In this document: positions 39,395 through 46,675 of the stretch, in pieces
Layout: the number at the start of each line of letters is the position of its first letter
Numbering within the stretch: position 1 is the first letter of the stretch
Assembly: GCA_014874485.1 (NCBI GenBank)
Contig: JADBJK010000001.1
Coordinates: 1-46,675, forward strand
DNA: 46,675 nucleotides
Direction of reading: 5' to 3'
Source: Chloroflexota bacterium
GTDB taxonomy: Bacteria; Chloroflexota; Anaerolineae; DTLA01
The notes under the pieces: model-generated
Told to the model about the DNA's origin: nothing
Databases searched by the model: none
The model's input: the letters and a program-made list of their open reading frames with translations, nothing else
Translations under genes and position numbers: made by a program

Positions 39395-41734
39395 CTATAG
39401 GGTTGCCCACGAGGGCGGAGTCGCCTTCCTCAGGTGGATGCGCCCCTCGGTACCGCGCAGGCGGATGCGGCAGGTCTGGCCCGACTGCTCCACGGTCTCG
39501 CCGCCGTCGCACTCCCAGCCGTCAAGGAGCAATTCGGCGGCGAACTCCCGCTGCGCGGTCTCCAGCGTGATGGATGCCGCCTCGCGGGCGACCTGGATGA
39601 CCTCTGCCGTGAGGTAGCGCACCACCGCGCCCGCGTCCACGCGCCAGTCCAGCGGCAGGATGGCCCCCTGGCGCGCGGGCAGGCTGATGGCGTTCCCGCC
39701 GAACAGGGGCGCGCCATTCCAGGAGATGCGGGTCTCCATGGGATCGTCCTGGTAGTTGTTGACGAACAGGAAACTGCCTTGCGTTCCCTGGCACAGGCGG
39801 ACATCCGCCCAGTCGCTCAGCGTGAAGGCGGGCGCGCAGCCCATCTTCAGCGCCATCTGGTGGACGATGTCCAGGTCATCAAGGGCGCGGATGGGCAGGG
39901 CCGCGCCGAACATGAGTACCTGGCCTTTCCCCACGGTCTTCACGAACCCGACTGGCTCGCCCTGCCGTGTGGCGATGACCTCGTCAAAATCGCCGCGATA
40001 GGTCTCCACGAACGACACGGGCACGTCGTGGTAGCCGAAGGCGTCAATGGCGCTCGGCGTGAACGGGGCATCGCTGCGGATGTCCGTCAGGCCGAGGGCG
40101 TCCTTGAGCAGGGTGCAGCCCTGGTGATCGGAATCCTCCATGCACATGCGGCCAGCGAGGATCAATCGCCCCCCTTGGCGAACATACGCGACCAGTTTCC
40201 GCTGGATCGCGGCGTCGCACTCCCTGTCCATCATCATCCACAGGAGCGGGATGCGCGAAGCATCCAACTGGGCGCGTGCCACGTCCACCGCGTCAAAGGG
40301 CCTGTGCGTGAGGGCCAGCCCGCGCGCGATCATGTCAAACAGGATGGTCTCGCGCTGATGGGTCAGGATGTCGGTGCGGGGCTGGGAAAGGCGATTGTTG
40401 ACCTCGGTCATGAAGTCGTCCAAGCAGAAGCCGACGGTGGTTACCGTGTGCGGGCGGGCGCGGATCAGGGCCTCGCCGTAGGCCGCCAGCGCCCGCGACA
40501 GTTTCGGATAGCGGAAGTAGTGCCGGCGCAGACTGCCGTCCTTGCGAACCGGATGGCCCCAGTCGTGGCGCTTGACCGGACTGAGCAGGGGGTCGTTCTC
40601 GCCGTCAAAGAACAGGTAATGATTGATCGCGCGCATCCCCACGGAGATACACAGTCGGCTGTGCAGGTCATACAGCGACGACTGGCTATCGCTGAAGTCA
40701 TTGTTGCCGCCGGCCTGGAACTCAATGGAGAACAGCGGCTGGGCAGGGTTCTGCACCGCTTTGGTCATCTCGTTGACCAGCAGCAACTGGTGGAAGTTGC
40801 CCTCGCCGATATGTCCGGGATAGACATCGGTCGCGCTGATCATGTCCGGGATGCGCAGGACGTCCACCAGTTGCGACAGCCCGATGGGGAAGGTCTTGCC
40901 GCCGTTGGCGAAGCCGTGAATGTTGGCGACGGGCGGGACTTCCATGCCGTTCGCCTTCGCCTCGGCCCACAGGAACGAGGCGTATTCGCGCAGGTAGGAG
41001 CGGTAGAACCGACGATAATCCTCCACGACGCGGGCCCCGTGCGGCTCCTGGGGAGCCAGCAGGCTGTCGCGCAGGAACTCGGTCAGGGAATCGGTGGGGT
41101 AGCGCTGGGCGAGTCGCTCGCCGAAGGTGCGCCGCAGATGCTCGGCAAAACGCGCCAGCGTGTCGGGGTTGGTGTCCAGGATGTTCCGAACCCATTGGAT
41201 CATCCCCATTTCGTTGTCCAACTGGATGAGGACAATCCGACCTCCCCGCGTGATCTGGCGCGGCGTCAGCACCTGAAAGACGGCGCGGTACCACTTGGAG
41301 ACGCAGGCCAGGAAGTCGGGGTGCAGGTAACTGACGACGTTCTGGGCGCGGTTGTGCTGGTCCACGAACGCCACCTGCGGATAGCGGTCAAACACCCATG
41401 AAGGAATCCCCTCGTTGATGGTCTCGGCCATGATGTACGGGCCGGGGCGGGCGATGATCCACAGGCCCATCGCCGCGGCCAGGTCCAGGAACCCGGCCAG
41501 GTCGCGCATGGGGTGGCTGTGCCCGTCAAAGTCCGACACGTCCTCCTCCACCTGGTGCCAGCGCCAGGGGATGTACGACGCGACGGCGTTGAACCCCGCC
41601 TGCTTCAGCAAGTTCAGGCGATGCGGCCACTGGTCGGGCGGGGTGCGGAAGTAGTGGAACTCGCCCGCCTGCAAGAAGACGGGTTCTCCGCCCAGCCAGA
41701 ACAGGCCGTCTTTGACGGTGAAATCGGCGCTCAC
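39395..41734 (-). CDS. Beta-galactosidase-like glycosidase (GH35 type)
   Basis: 779 residues. The N-terminal barrel has GEFHYFRTPPDQWPHRL, IARPGPYIMAE and QLDNEMG with the acid/base E175; the nucleophile is likely E338 in PLFSIEFQAG. These are GH35 patterns, though the acid/base motif differs from the common QVENEYG. A middle domain from about 560 has a glutamine-amidotransferase-like look (GGRLILAGRMCMED), then beta-rich C-terminal domains. No signal peptide. The GTG start overlaps the previous stop (GTGA) and follows AGGAGG. It likely removes terminal galactose or a related sugar from imported glycan; linkage unknown. Confidence 0.82.
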   Translation of the reverse strand: MSADFTVKDGLFWLGGEPVFLQAGEFHYFRTPPDQWPHRLNLLKQAGFNAVASYIPWRWHQVEEDVSDFDGHSHPMRDLAGFLDLAAAMGLWIIARPGPYIMAETINEGIPSWVFDRYPQVAFVDQHNRAQNVVSYLHPDFLACVSKWYRAVFQVLTPRQITRGGRIVLIQLDNEMGMIQWVRNILDTNPDTLARFAEHLRRTFGERLAQRYPTDSLTEFLRDSLLAPQEPHGARVVEDYRRFYRSYLREYASFLWAEAKANGMEVPPVANIHGFANGGKTFPIGLSQLVDVLRIPDMISATDVYPGHIGEGNFHQLLLVNEMTKAVQNPAQPLFSIEFQAGGNNDFSDSQSSLYDLHSRLCISVGMRAINHYLFFDGENDPLLSPVKRHDWGHPVRKDGSLRRHYFRYPKLSRALAAYGEALIRARPHTVTTVGFCLDDFMTEVNNRLSQPRTDILTHQRETILFDMIARGLALTHRPFDAVDVARAQLDASRIPLLWMMMDRECDAAIQRKLVAYVRQGGRLILAGRMCMEDSDHQGCTLLKDALGLTDIRSDAPFTPSAIDAFGYHDVPVSFVETYRGDFDEVIATRQGEPVGFVKTVGKGQVLMFGAALPIRALDDLDIVHQMALKMGCAPAFTLSDWADVRLCQGTQGSFLFVNNYQDDPMETRISWNGAPLFGGNAISLPARQGAILPLDWRVDAGAVVRYLTAEVIQVAREAASITLETAQREFAAELLLDGWECDGGETVEQSGQTCRIRLRGTEGRIHLRKATPPSWATL

Positions 41735-42975
41735 GCTGAACCTCCTGTGCGTGCCCTGAAGCCGAGGACACGCAGCGACTTCTGGATGTAGGGGCTGTTG
41801 GTGTAGGTTTCCCAGACCAGTCGGGTGAGATGGTTCTCAATCATGATCATGGAGCATCCCTTGTCAATGGCATAGATCGCCTGGCTGTACCAGGCGGGGG
41901 CGACATCCAGGTTGTACGCGTCCACGAACCCGTACTGTCCCCAAGTCTGCGGGTGGTGCGCGTACAGGTAGTCCATCATCGCAAGCGAGAGGTCGGGGAC
42001 AAACGGCAGCGCGGCGATGGCGGCGTAGATGGAGACCGTCCCGTTGTGGTGTGGCTCGCCCAGGCAGGGCGTGCTGCCAAAGACGGCATAACCCGACGGG
42101 CTGTCGCCCGCGCTCAACCCCCAACTGTTGGCGTGGTATGTCTTGAAGCGGTCGGAGTTCTCCATGCAGAAACTGCGGTTGGCCAGGGTGGCCAGGCGCG
42201 TGTTGTTGAACCAGTCCACGCCGTCGGGGTCGCGGTAGCGGGCCGTGTCAAGCCAGGCCTCAGTGAACTGGTACGCGAACAGGGTGCCTCCCGGGTTGAT
42301 GATGATGGGCTGGCCCTCGTAGTAGCCGATGTCGCGCGAGAAGCCGCGGTAGAGGCTGACCGCCAGGGCGGGGTCTATCCGCGCGGCGGCCTGCAGGTAC
42401 ATCATCTTCTGCTCGGCGGCCATGTCCCACTGGCCGATGAAGCCGGGCTCGCCCGTTACGTAGTCGCCGCCCCGGTCCGGGTTGTAGGCCATGCGGAACA
42501 GGGTCTTGTCGCCCCGCGTGAAGACGATGAAGTGCCAGTCCACGCGCTCCAGAAGTTGTTGGGCCAGGTCTGCGACCTCCGCGTCCTGGTCAAAATAGGC
42601 GGCGGCAGTGATGACCCCGTTCAGGCAGAGGGCGGTGTCTATCGTGGAATACTCGCATTTGCGGAACCGCTCGCCGCTCTGCATGTGCAGGAAGTGGGCG
42701 AAGAAGCCGCGATGGTGGGCGGCGGTCTCGCACAGCGTGCGGAGCGTCCCGCGCACGATGGCGCGCGCATCGGCTGTGGGCAGGAAGCCGCGCTCGCAGG
42801 CGATGACCCACGCGGTCAGCGCGAAGCCCACCGCCGCGATGGATGCGACGCCCGGCCGCTTGGTGGAGTCCGCCGTCAGCCCGAAGCCGGGGCTGTCGGG
42901 GGCCAGATTGGTGTAGTCCAGGAAGAATTGGAGGGAGCCCCTCAATTCCTTGTCAAGAAGCGTCGGGGCCTTCAT
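41731..42975 (-). CDS. GH144-like glycan hydrolase, cytoplasmic
   Basis: 414 residues of the glycoamylase-like (alpha/alpha) family that includes GH144 endo-beta-1,2-glucanases. Family patterns: SIAAVGFALTAWV, GFFAHFLHMQSG, EYSTIDTALCLNG, NSWGLSAGDSPSGY, DAYNLDVAPAW and YAIDKGCSMIMIENH. No signal peptide, unlike its homologue at 43970. It overlaps the LacI gene by 23 bp and the GH35 gene by 4 bp. Probably an exo- or endo-acting hydrolase on imported oligosaccharides; beta-1,2-glucan is one candidate substrate. Confidence 0.75.
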   Translation of the reverse strand: MKAPTLLDKELRGSLQFFLDYTNLAPDSPGFGLTADSTKRPGVASIAAVGFALTAWVIACERGFLPTADARAIVRGTLRTLCETAAHHRGFFAHFLHMQSGERFRKCEYSTIDTALCLNGVITAAAYFDQDAEVADLAQQLLERVDWHFIVFTRGDKTLFRMAYNPDRGGDYVTGEPGFIGQWDMAAEQKMMYLQAAARIDPALAVSLYRGFSRDIGYYEGQPIIINPGGTLFAYQFTEAWLDTARYRDPDGVDWFNNTRLATLANRSFCMENSDRFKTYHANSWGLSAGDSPSGYAVFGSTPCLGEPHHNGTVSIYAAIAALPFVPDLSLAMMDYLYAHHPQTWGQYGFVDAYNLDVAPAWYSQAIYAIDKGCSMIMIENHLTRLVWETYTNSPYIQKSLRVLGFRARTGGSA

Positions 42976-43963
42976 GTCTCACCGGATGCACTGCGAGATT
43001 TCGGGTGGAAGACTGGCGCTGAATGAACTCGGCCGGAATACGGCGGGTGTCAAGGGGAGTCCCGTTCTCCAGGAAGTCAATCAGCCGCGCGGCGGCGGCG
43101 GATCCCCATCCGACGCGCGAGACGCGCACCGTGGACAGGGGCGGCTGCATGTACCGGGCGATGGGAATGTCATCAAAGCCGACGACGGCCACATCGTCGG
43201 GCACGCGAATGCGGTGCTCTTTCAACGCCTCAATGAACCCGATGGCCATCTGGTCGTTGGCGCAGAAGATGGCCTCTGGTAAATTGCCGGACGCAATCGC
43301 CTCCTGGGCGGCCTCGTAGCCGGACGGCTGGGTGAAATTCCCCTCGTAGCACACGACCGAGAGGCCGTTCCTCTCCGCCTGTTCCAGGAAGGTGGTCCGC
43401 CGCTCGGCATTGTCAAACGAGTCGGCGGCGCCGGACACAAAGGCGAGCCGCCGCGCCCCCTGCTCGTAGAGGTGGCGGAACACTTCCCGCGTGCCGGTGG
43501 GGTTATCCACCAGCACCGGAAAGACGAAGTCGGCCTCCATGTAGCGATCCAGCGTGATGATGGGGAATCGCTTCCAGGCCAGCCGCGCGATGAGGTCGCT
43601 GGAAATCTTCGTGTCAAACACGATCGCGCCGTCCACCTGGCGGTAGGTCAGGATACGGCGCGTGGTGCGCGTCTCGGGGCAAATGAGGAGTTCGTAGTCG
43701 GTTTGCAAGATGACGTTGTGGATGCCCTCCAGAACCTCCTCGTAGAACAGGCCGCCCAGTCGGGTGATGAAGACCCCGATGGTACGCGTTCGGCGCTTCT
43801 TGAGGTGCCGCGCAAAGGCGTTCGGGTGGTAGTTGAGTTCCTCGGCTGCCGCCAGAACGCGCTGGCGGGTGGCTTCGCTGATGTTCCCCTTGCCGTTCAG
43901 CGCGTAGGACGCGGTGGTGATGCTGACACCAGCCCTCTTGGCGACGTCTTTGATGGTGATCAT
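42953..43963 (-). CDS. LacI-family transcriptional regulator
   Basis: 336 residues. N-terminal helix-turn-helix TIKDVAKRAGVSITTASYALNG, hinge helix ATRQRVLAAAEELNYHPNAFAR, then a periplasmic-binding-protein-like effector domain (IGVFITRLGGLFYEEVLEGI to FDDIPIARYMQPPLSTVRV). The recognition helix has TTASYALN where most members have TVSRVLN. It lies inside the operon it probably controls, 6 bp after the lipoprotein gene, giving feedback control by sugar. Confidence 0.92.
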   Translation of the reverse strand: MITIKDVAKRAGVSITTASYALNGKGNISEATRQRVLAAAEELNYHPNAFARHLKKRRTRTIGVFITRLGGLFYEEVLEGIHNVILQTDYELLICPETRTTRRILTYRQVDGAIVFDTKISSDLIARLAWKRFPIITLDRYMEADFVFPVLVDNPTGTREVFRHLYEQGARRLAFVSGAADSFDNAERRTTFLEQAERNGLSVVCYEGNFTQPSGYEAAQEAIASGNLPEAIFCANDQMAIGFIEALKEHRIRVPDDVAVVGFDDIPIARYMQPPLSTVRVSRVGWGSAAAARLIDFLENGTPLDTRRIPAEFIQRQSSTRNLAVHPVRHEGPDAS

Positions 43964-43969
43964 CGGCGC

Positions 43970-45346
43970 TTACTCTGCTCGCTTCGTGAATTGAAGGCGC
44001 TCCAGGCCCTTCTGAATGTGCGCGTTCCGCATCGTGATGGTGTAGATGAAATCGCTCTGGTAATTCGCCAGCATGAGCAGGGAGATGCCCTTGTCTATGC
44101 CGATCACATCGGTCGCGAACCAGCCTCTGCTCAAGTTGAACGCATCCTGGAACCCGTAGGGGCCTTTGAGCCGCTCAAACGAGTAATAGTACAGCATAGC
44201 CTGTTCGGCCTGTTTCGGCAAGAACACGATGGAGCCAATGGCGCCGGCCGGCGGCACCGTGTCGTCAACGTAGTGCGCCTTGTAGTCGTAGCCCGACGGC
44301 GGCGCGCCGTAGCGGCCCTCGTACCCATCGGGGCCGTCGCATGCCGTCAGCCCCCAGGCCAGGGGGCCGATGGTCTGGTACTTGTCGTCCACGGCCACGG
44401 CGAAATTGTAGTGCGCCAGCGAGGCCTCAACCGAGTTGTCAAACCAGTTGACCCCGTCCCGGTCGTAGTAGTCCCTGAAGTCTATCCACGCGTGGCTGAA
44501 CTGGTAGGTGAAGATGGAGCCGAACCACGAGTGGATGAACGGTTTGCCGTCCCCGTACTTGGCGCGGTGTCTTGTGAACGCGTAGTACACGGCGGGGTCA
44601 ACGGGATGGGTATCCGAACCGGCGGCGAGGATGTAGAGCATCAACTGCTCGGCGTAGAAATCCCAGTGTCCCTCAAACCCCTTTTCGGGCCTATAGGCCA
44701 TGTAGAACATGTTGCGCGACTTGTCCACGAACCACGGCCAGTTGACCTCATCGTAGATGCGCTGGGCCTTGGCCCCAATGTCGCCGCCGAAGTACTCGCC
44801 GACCGACAGGACTCCCATCAGGAGAATGGCCGTGTCAATGCTGGAGACCTCGCTGTTCCAGGCCCGCTTGCCGCTGCGCATGTCCAGGAAATGGTAGTAG
44901 AACCCGTTGACGCGCTCCAGCGAGAGCAGCGTGTCCAGCGTCCCGCTGACCCGCTCGTACACCTCCTGTTGGGAGACGTAGCCCTTCTGGATGCCGACGA
45001 GGTAAGCCGTCAGCCCGAAGCCCACCGACGCGATGCTGGAAATCCCAGGCGAGCCCGGATAGCGGTCGCGGATGAGTCCGTAGCCCGGGCTGCCCGCGTC
45101 GGTGTTGGCCTGCTCCCAGAAGAATCGGAATGCCCCCGACATCTCAAACTCAATCACGTCGCCCACGGGCACCGGCGTCGGCGTGGCCGTTGGCGTCGCC
45201 GTCGGCTTGGGTGTGGCCGACGGGGTCGCGGTGGCTACCGGCGTGTCGGTCGCCGGGGGAACGACGGCGGTCGGCGTGGCCGTGGGCGCAGCGCACCCGC
45301 TCACCAGCACCAGCAAGACAAGCGTCAGGGCAAGGTATTTATTCAC
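43970..45346 (-). CDS. GH144-like lipoprotein
   Basis: 458 residues from GTG 45346 (TTG 45367 also possible). The lipobox LVSGC anchors it outside the membrane; a Thr/Pro/Ala-rich linker (TPKPTATPTATPTPVPVG) follows, then the same alpha/alpha domain as the product of 41731: SIASVGFGLTAYL, GFYYHFLDMRSGKR, VSSIDTAILLMG, WGLTACDGPDGYEG, DAFNLSRGWFATDV. GTG start overlaps the permease stop by 8 bp. An outside enzyme that cuts polymer before import by the ABC transporter fits the context. Two homologues split between outside and inside. Confidence 0.78.
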   Translation of the reverse strand: MNKYLALTLVLLVLVSGCAAPTATPTAVVPPATDTPVATATPSATPKPTATPTATPTPVPVGDVIEFEMSGAFRFFWEQANTDAGSPGYGLIRDRYPGSPGISSIASVGFGLTAYLVGIQKGYVSQQEVYERVSGTLDTLLSLERVNGFYYHFLDMRSGKRAWNSEVSSIDTAILLMGVLSVGEYFGGDIGAKAQRIYDEVNWPWFVDKSRNMFYMAYRPEKGFEGHWDFYAEQLMLYILAAGSDTHPVDPAVYYAFTRHRAKYGDGKPFIHSWFGSIFTYQFSHAWIDFRDYYDRDGVNWFDNSVEASLAHYNFAVAVDDKYQTIGPLAWGLTACDGPDGYEGRYGAPPSGYDYKAHYVDDTVPPAGAIGSIVFLPKQAEQAMLYYYSFERLKGPYGFQDAFNLSRGWFATDVIGIDKGISLLMLANYQSDFIYTITMRNAHIQKGLERLQFTKRAE

Positions 45347-46346
45347 CGACGATACCCGTCCTTTCAACGGATTCCACGAACCACTTCTGCAGGATGAAGT
45401 ACATGATGAGCAGCGGCAGGATGTTCAGGAACGTGCCGCTCAACTTGACCGCCTCGTTGATGCGGTCAAAGATGTTGACCATCCCCGGCGGGTACAGGTT
45501 TTCGTAGGCCTGGACGAACTTGGACAGTTGCATGGGCAAGGTCTGAATGCCGCCCTCCAGGAAAACGACTGTCAGGTAAGTCTCGTTCCAGTACCAGACG
45601 ACGGAGAAGATGAAGGACACGATGTACGCGGGGATGGCGGTGGGCACGGCGATCTTGAGGAAGACCTTGAGGTCCGAAGCGCCGTCCAGCCGCGCCGCCT
45701 CCTCCAGAACCTTGGGCAGCGACAGGAAGGTCTGGTAGAAGATGAGGATGAAGATCGCACTCCGGAACCCCTGGCCCATGGACGCGGGCAGGATGAGGCA
45801 CAGGATGTTGCCCAGAAGCCCCAACTGCCGGTACGTCAGCATCTGCGGGATGACCGTAGTCTGGGGCGGGATGATGAACGTGGCGAGGATGAGCACGAAC
45901 AGCAGGCTCTTGCCCCAGAACCGGTAGCGCGCGAGGCCGTAGCCGATGACCGAGCACACGATGGTCTGGATCACCGACGGCACGACGCTCACGAGAATGG
46001 AAGCGAGCAGGGTTGACGGGTAGTTCAGGACGCGGAAGGCCTTGACATAATTGCCCCAGTACCATTGGGTCGGCACCCACTGCACCATCGGGTTCAGCAG
46101 GTCGGTGGGACTCTTGAAACTGGTGATGAGCATGAACAGGAGCGGGTACAGGTACACGAACCCAATGGCCACCAGCACGCCGTAGAGCACGACGGTGAGG
46201 ATGAGGCCGCGCCTGGACCGCGTGCCGAAGAGGAAGCCCCGCACGGTGTCCTGATGTCGCCGGACCCACCGCACGGCGTTCGCCAGGTGCGTCGCCACCT
46301 GGCCGAGCCGGTCGTTGTCTCTCAGAGATCGCAGTCGGGATGTCAT
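45339..46346 (-). CDS. Sugar ABC transporter permease (MalG type)
   Basis: 335 residues with six membrane helices and the EAA loop EEAARLDGASDLKVFLKIAVP that docks with the ATPase. An extra hydrophilic N-terminus of about 45 residues is present. ATG 46346 overlaps the stop of the upstream permease (ATGA). Carbohydrate-uptake family 1. Neither the substrate-binding protein nor the ATPase is in the window; they may lie beyond the right edge or elsewhere. Confidence 0.9.
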   Translation of the reverse strand: MTSRLRSLRDNDRLGQVATHLANAVRWVRRHQDTVRGFLFGTRSRRGLILTVVLYGVLVAIGFVYLYPLLFMLITSFKSPTDLLNPMVQWVPTQWYWGNYVKAFRVLNYPSTLLASILVSVVPSVIQTIVCSVIGYGLARYRFWGKSLLFVLILATFIIPPQTTVIPQMLTYRQLGLLGNILCLILPASMGQGFRSAIFILIFYQTFLSLPKVLEEAARLDGASDLKVFLKIAVPTAIPAYIVSFIFSVVWYWNETYLTVVFLEGGIQTLPMQLSKFVQAYENLYPPGMVNIFDRINEAVKLSGTFLNILPLLIMYFILQKWFVESVERTGIVGE

Positions 46347-46675
46347 GCGGACGCCCTCCTGACGCGCGATGCCAGCAGGAGGTAGATGATGACCAGGATG
46401 AGGACAAGGGCTGCGAGGTACAGGAAGGACATGGCGCTGGCGTAGCCGATTCCGCCTCGGATGACATACGTCTGGCTGTAGATGTACTTGACGACTTTGT
46501 TCTCGGAGAAGTGCGACAGCGTGATGACGGTGTAAATCGCCACGACGATGTTGGTTGTGGACAGGGACGGCAGGGTGATTTTCCAGAACGCCTCCCATGC
46601 CGATGCGCCGTCAATCGCCGCCGCTTCGTAGATGCTCTTGTCTATCTTCTGCAGGCTGGCCAGATAGATGAGAAT
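46343..46675 (-). CDS. Sugar ABC transporter permease (MalF type), partial
   Basis: The C-terminal 110 residues of the partner permease. The EAA loop YEAAAIDGASAWEAFWKITLP is visible, then the last two helices (SAMSFLYLAALVLILVIIYLLL). The N-terminus is beyond the window. Confidence 0.88.
   Translation of the reverse strand: MLIYLASLQKIDKSIYEAAAIDGASAWEAFWKITLPSLSTTNIVVAIYTVITLSHFSENKVVKYIYSQTYVIRGGIGYASAMSFLYLAALVLILVIIYLLLASRVRRASA

Noticed and set aside
39434-41401. 655-codon open frame on the plus strand
   Set aside because: Antisense to the GH35-type gene; GC-rich codon bias opens this frame.
45150-45300. Short repeats in the lipoprotein gene
   Set aside because: They encode the Thr-Pro-Ala linker and are low-complexity coding sequence, not a separate repeat element.
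43472-45397. 641-codon open frame on the plus strand
   Set aside because: Runs antisense across both the LacI and lipoprotein genes, which are clear families.
1-46675. CRISPR arrays, tRNA, rRNA, transposases
   Set aside because: No regularly spaced repeats, no tRNA cloverleaf or rRNA-like sequence and no transposase motifs were seen by eye on either strand.

Overview
The window is GC-rich bacterial DNA that looks like a chromosome fragment of a Chloroflexota (Anaerolineae-like) bacterium. This assignment is an inference. It rests on a lipoprotein with a long Thr-Pro-Ala linker of the kind common in that phylum, a dense run of STAND/AAA-type NTPases, orphan Rhs pieces, and a sugar ABC/LacI/glycosidase locus. 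No rRNA, tRNA, CRISPR array or transposase was seen.

Region 1 (1-2.1 kb, minus strand) holds two Rhs C-terminal cassettes separated by a small membrane protein gene placed like an immunity gene. Region 2 (2.2-16.7 kb, mostly plus) is the most unusual part. It has an SPFH/band-7 membrane protein, a divergent small gene, then a membrane-anchored ATPase, a second ATPase and an ATPase fused to a PhoB-type DNA-binding domain, the three joined by stop/start overlaps. After these come another ATPase, a near-duplicate of the second ATPase, a 1018-residue STAND NTPase with TPR repeats, a GNAT acetyltransferase and a radical SAM/SPASM protein. I see no exact match to a described system; it is a candidate signalling, conflict or peptide-modification island.

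Region 3 (16.7-17.5 kb) is a short transcription unit with a 63-residue membrane peptide and several tiny ORFs behind strong ribosome binding sites. It ends at an intrinsic terminator.

Region 4 (18-36.3 kb, plus) is a respiratory molybdoenzyme locus. A NarL-type histidine kinase and response regulator and a degenerate receiver precede two molybdopterin catalytic subunits, two DmsB-like iron-sulfur subunits, one NrfD-type membrane anchor, a TorD-type chaperone, TatA and a multi-cluster ferredoxin protein. The cofactor genes moeA, mobB and mobA follow, led by a structured 5' leader that resembles a Moco riboswitch. An ECF-type importer (fused double ATPase, S component, T component) closes the region; a sulfite-oxidase-fold lipoprotein is encoded inside it. 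Together these would sense a signal, make and fold a periplasmic reductase or oxidase pair, export it by Tat and supply Moco. The substrate is not evident; sulfur oxyanions, polysulfide or arsenic oxyanions are all possible.

Region 5 (36.5-46.7 kb, minus) is a glycan-use operon: two ABC permeases (the first cut by the window edge), two GH144-like proteins (one a lipoprotein), a LacI regulator, a GH35-type and a GH3 glycosidase. Downstream of the GH3 gene lies another Rhs remnant nearly identical to the one at the left edge, then an unrecognised small gene.
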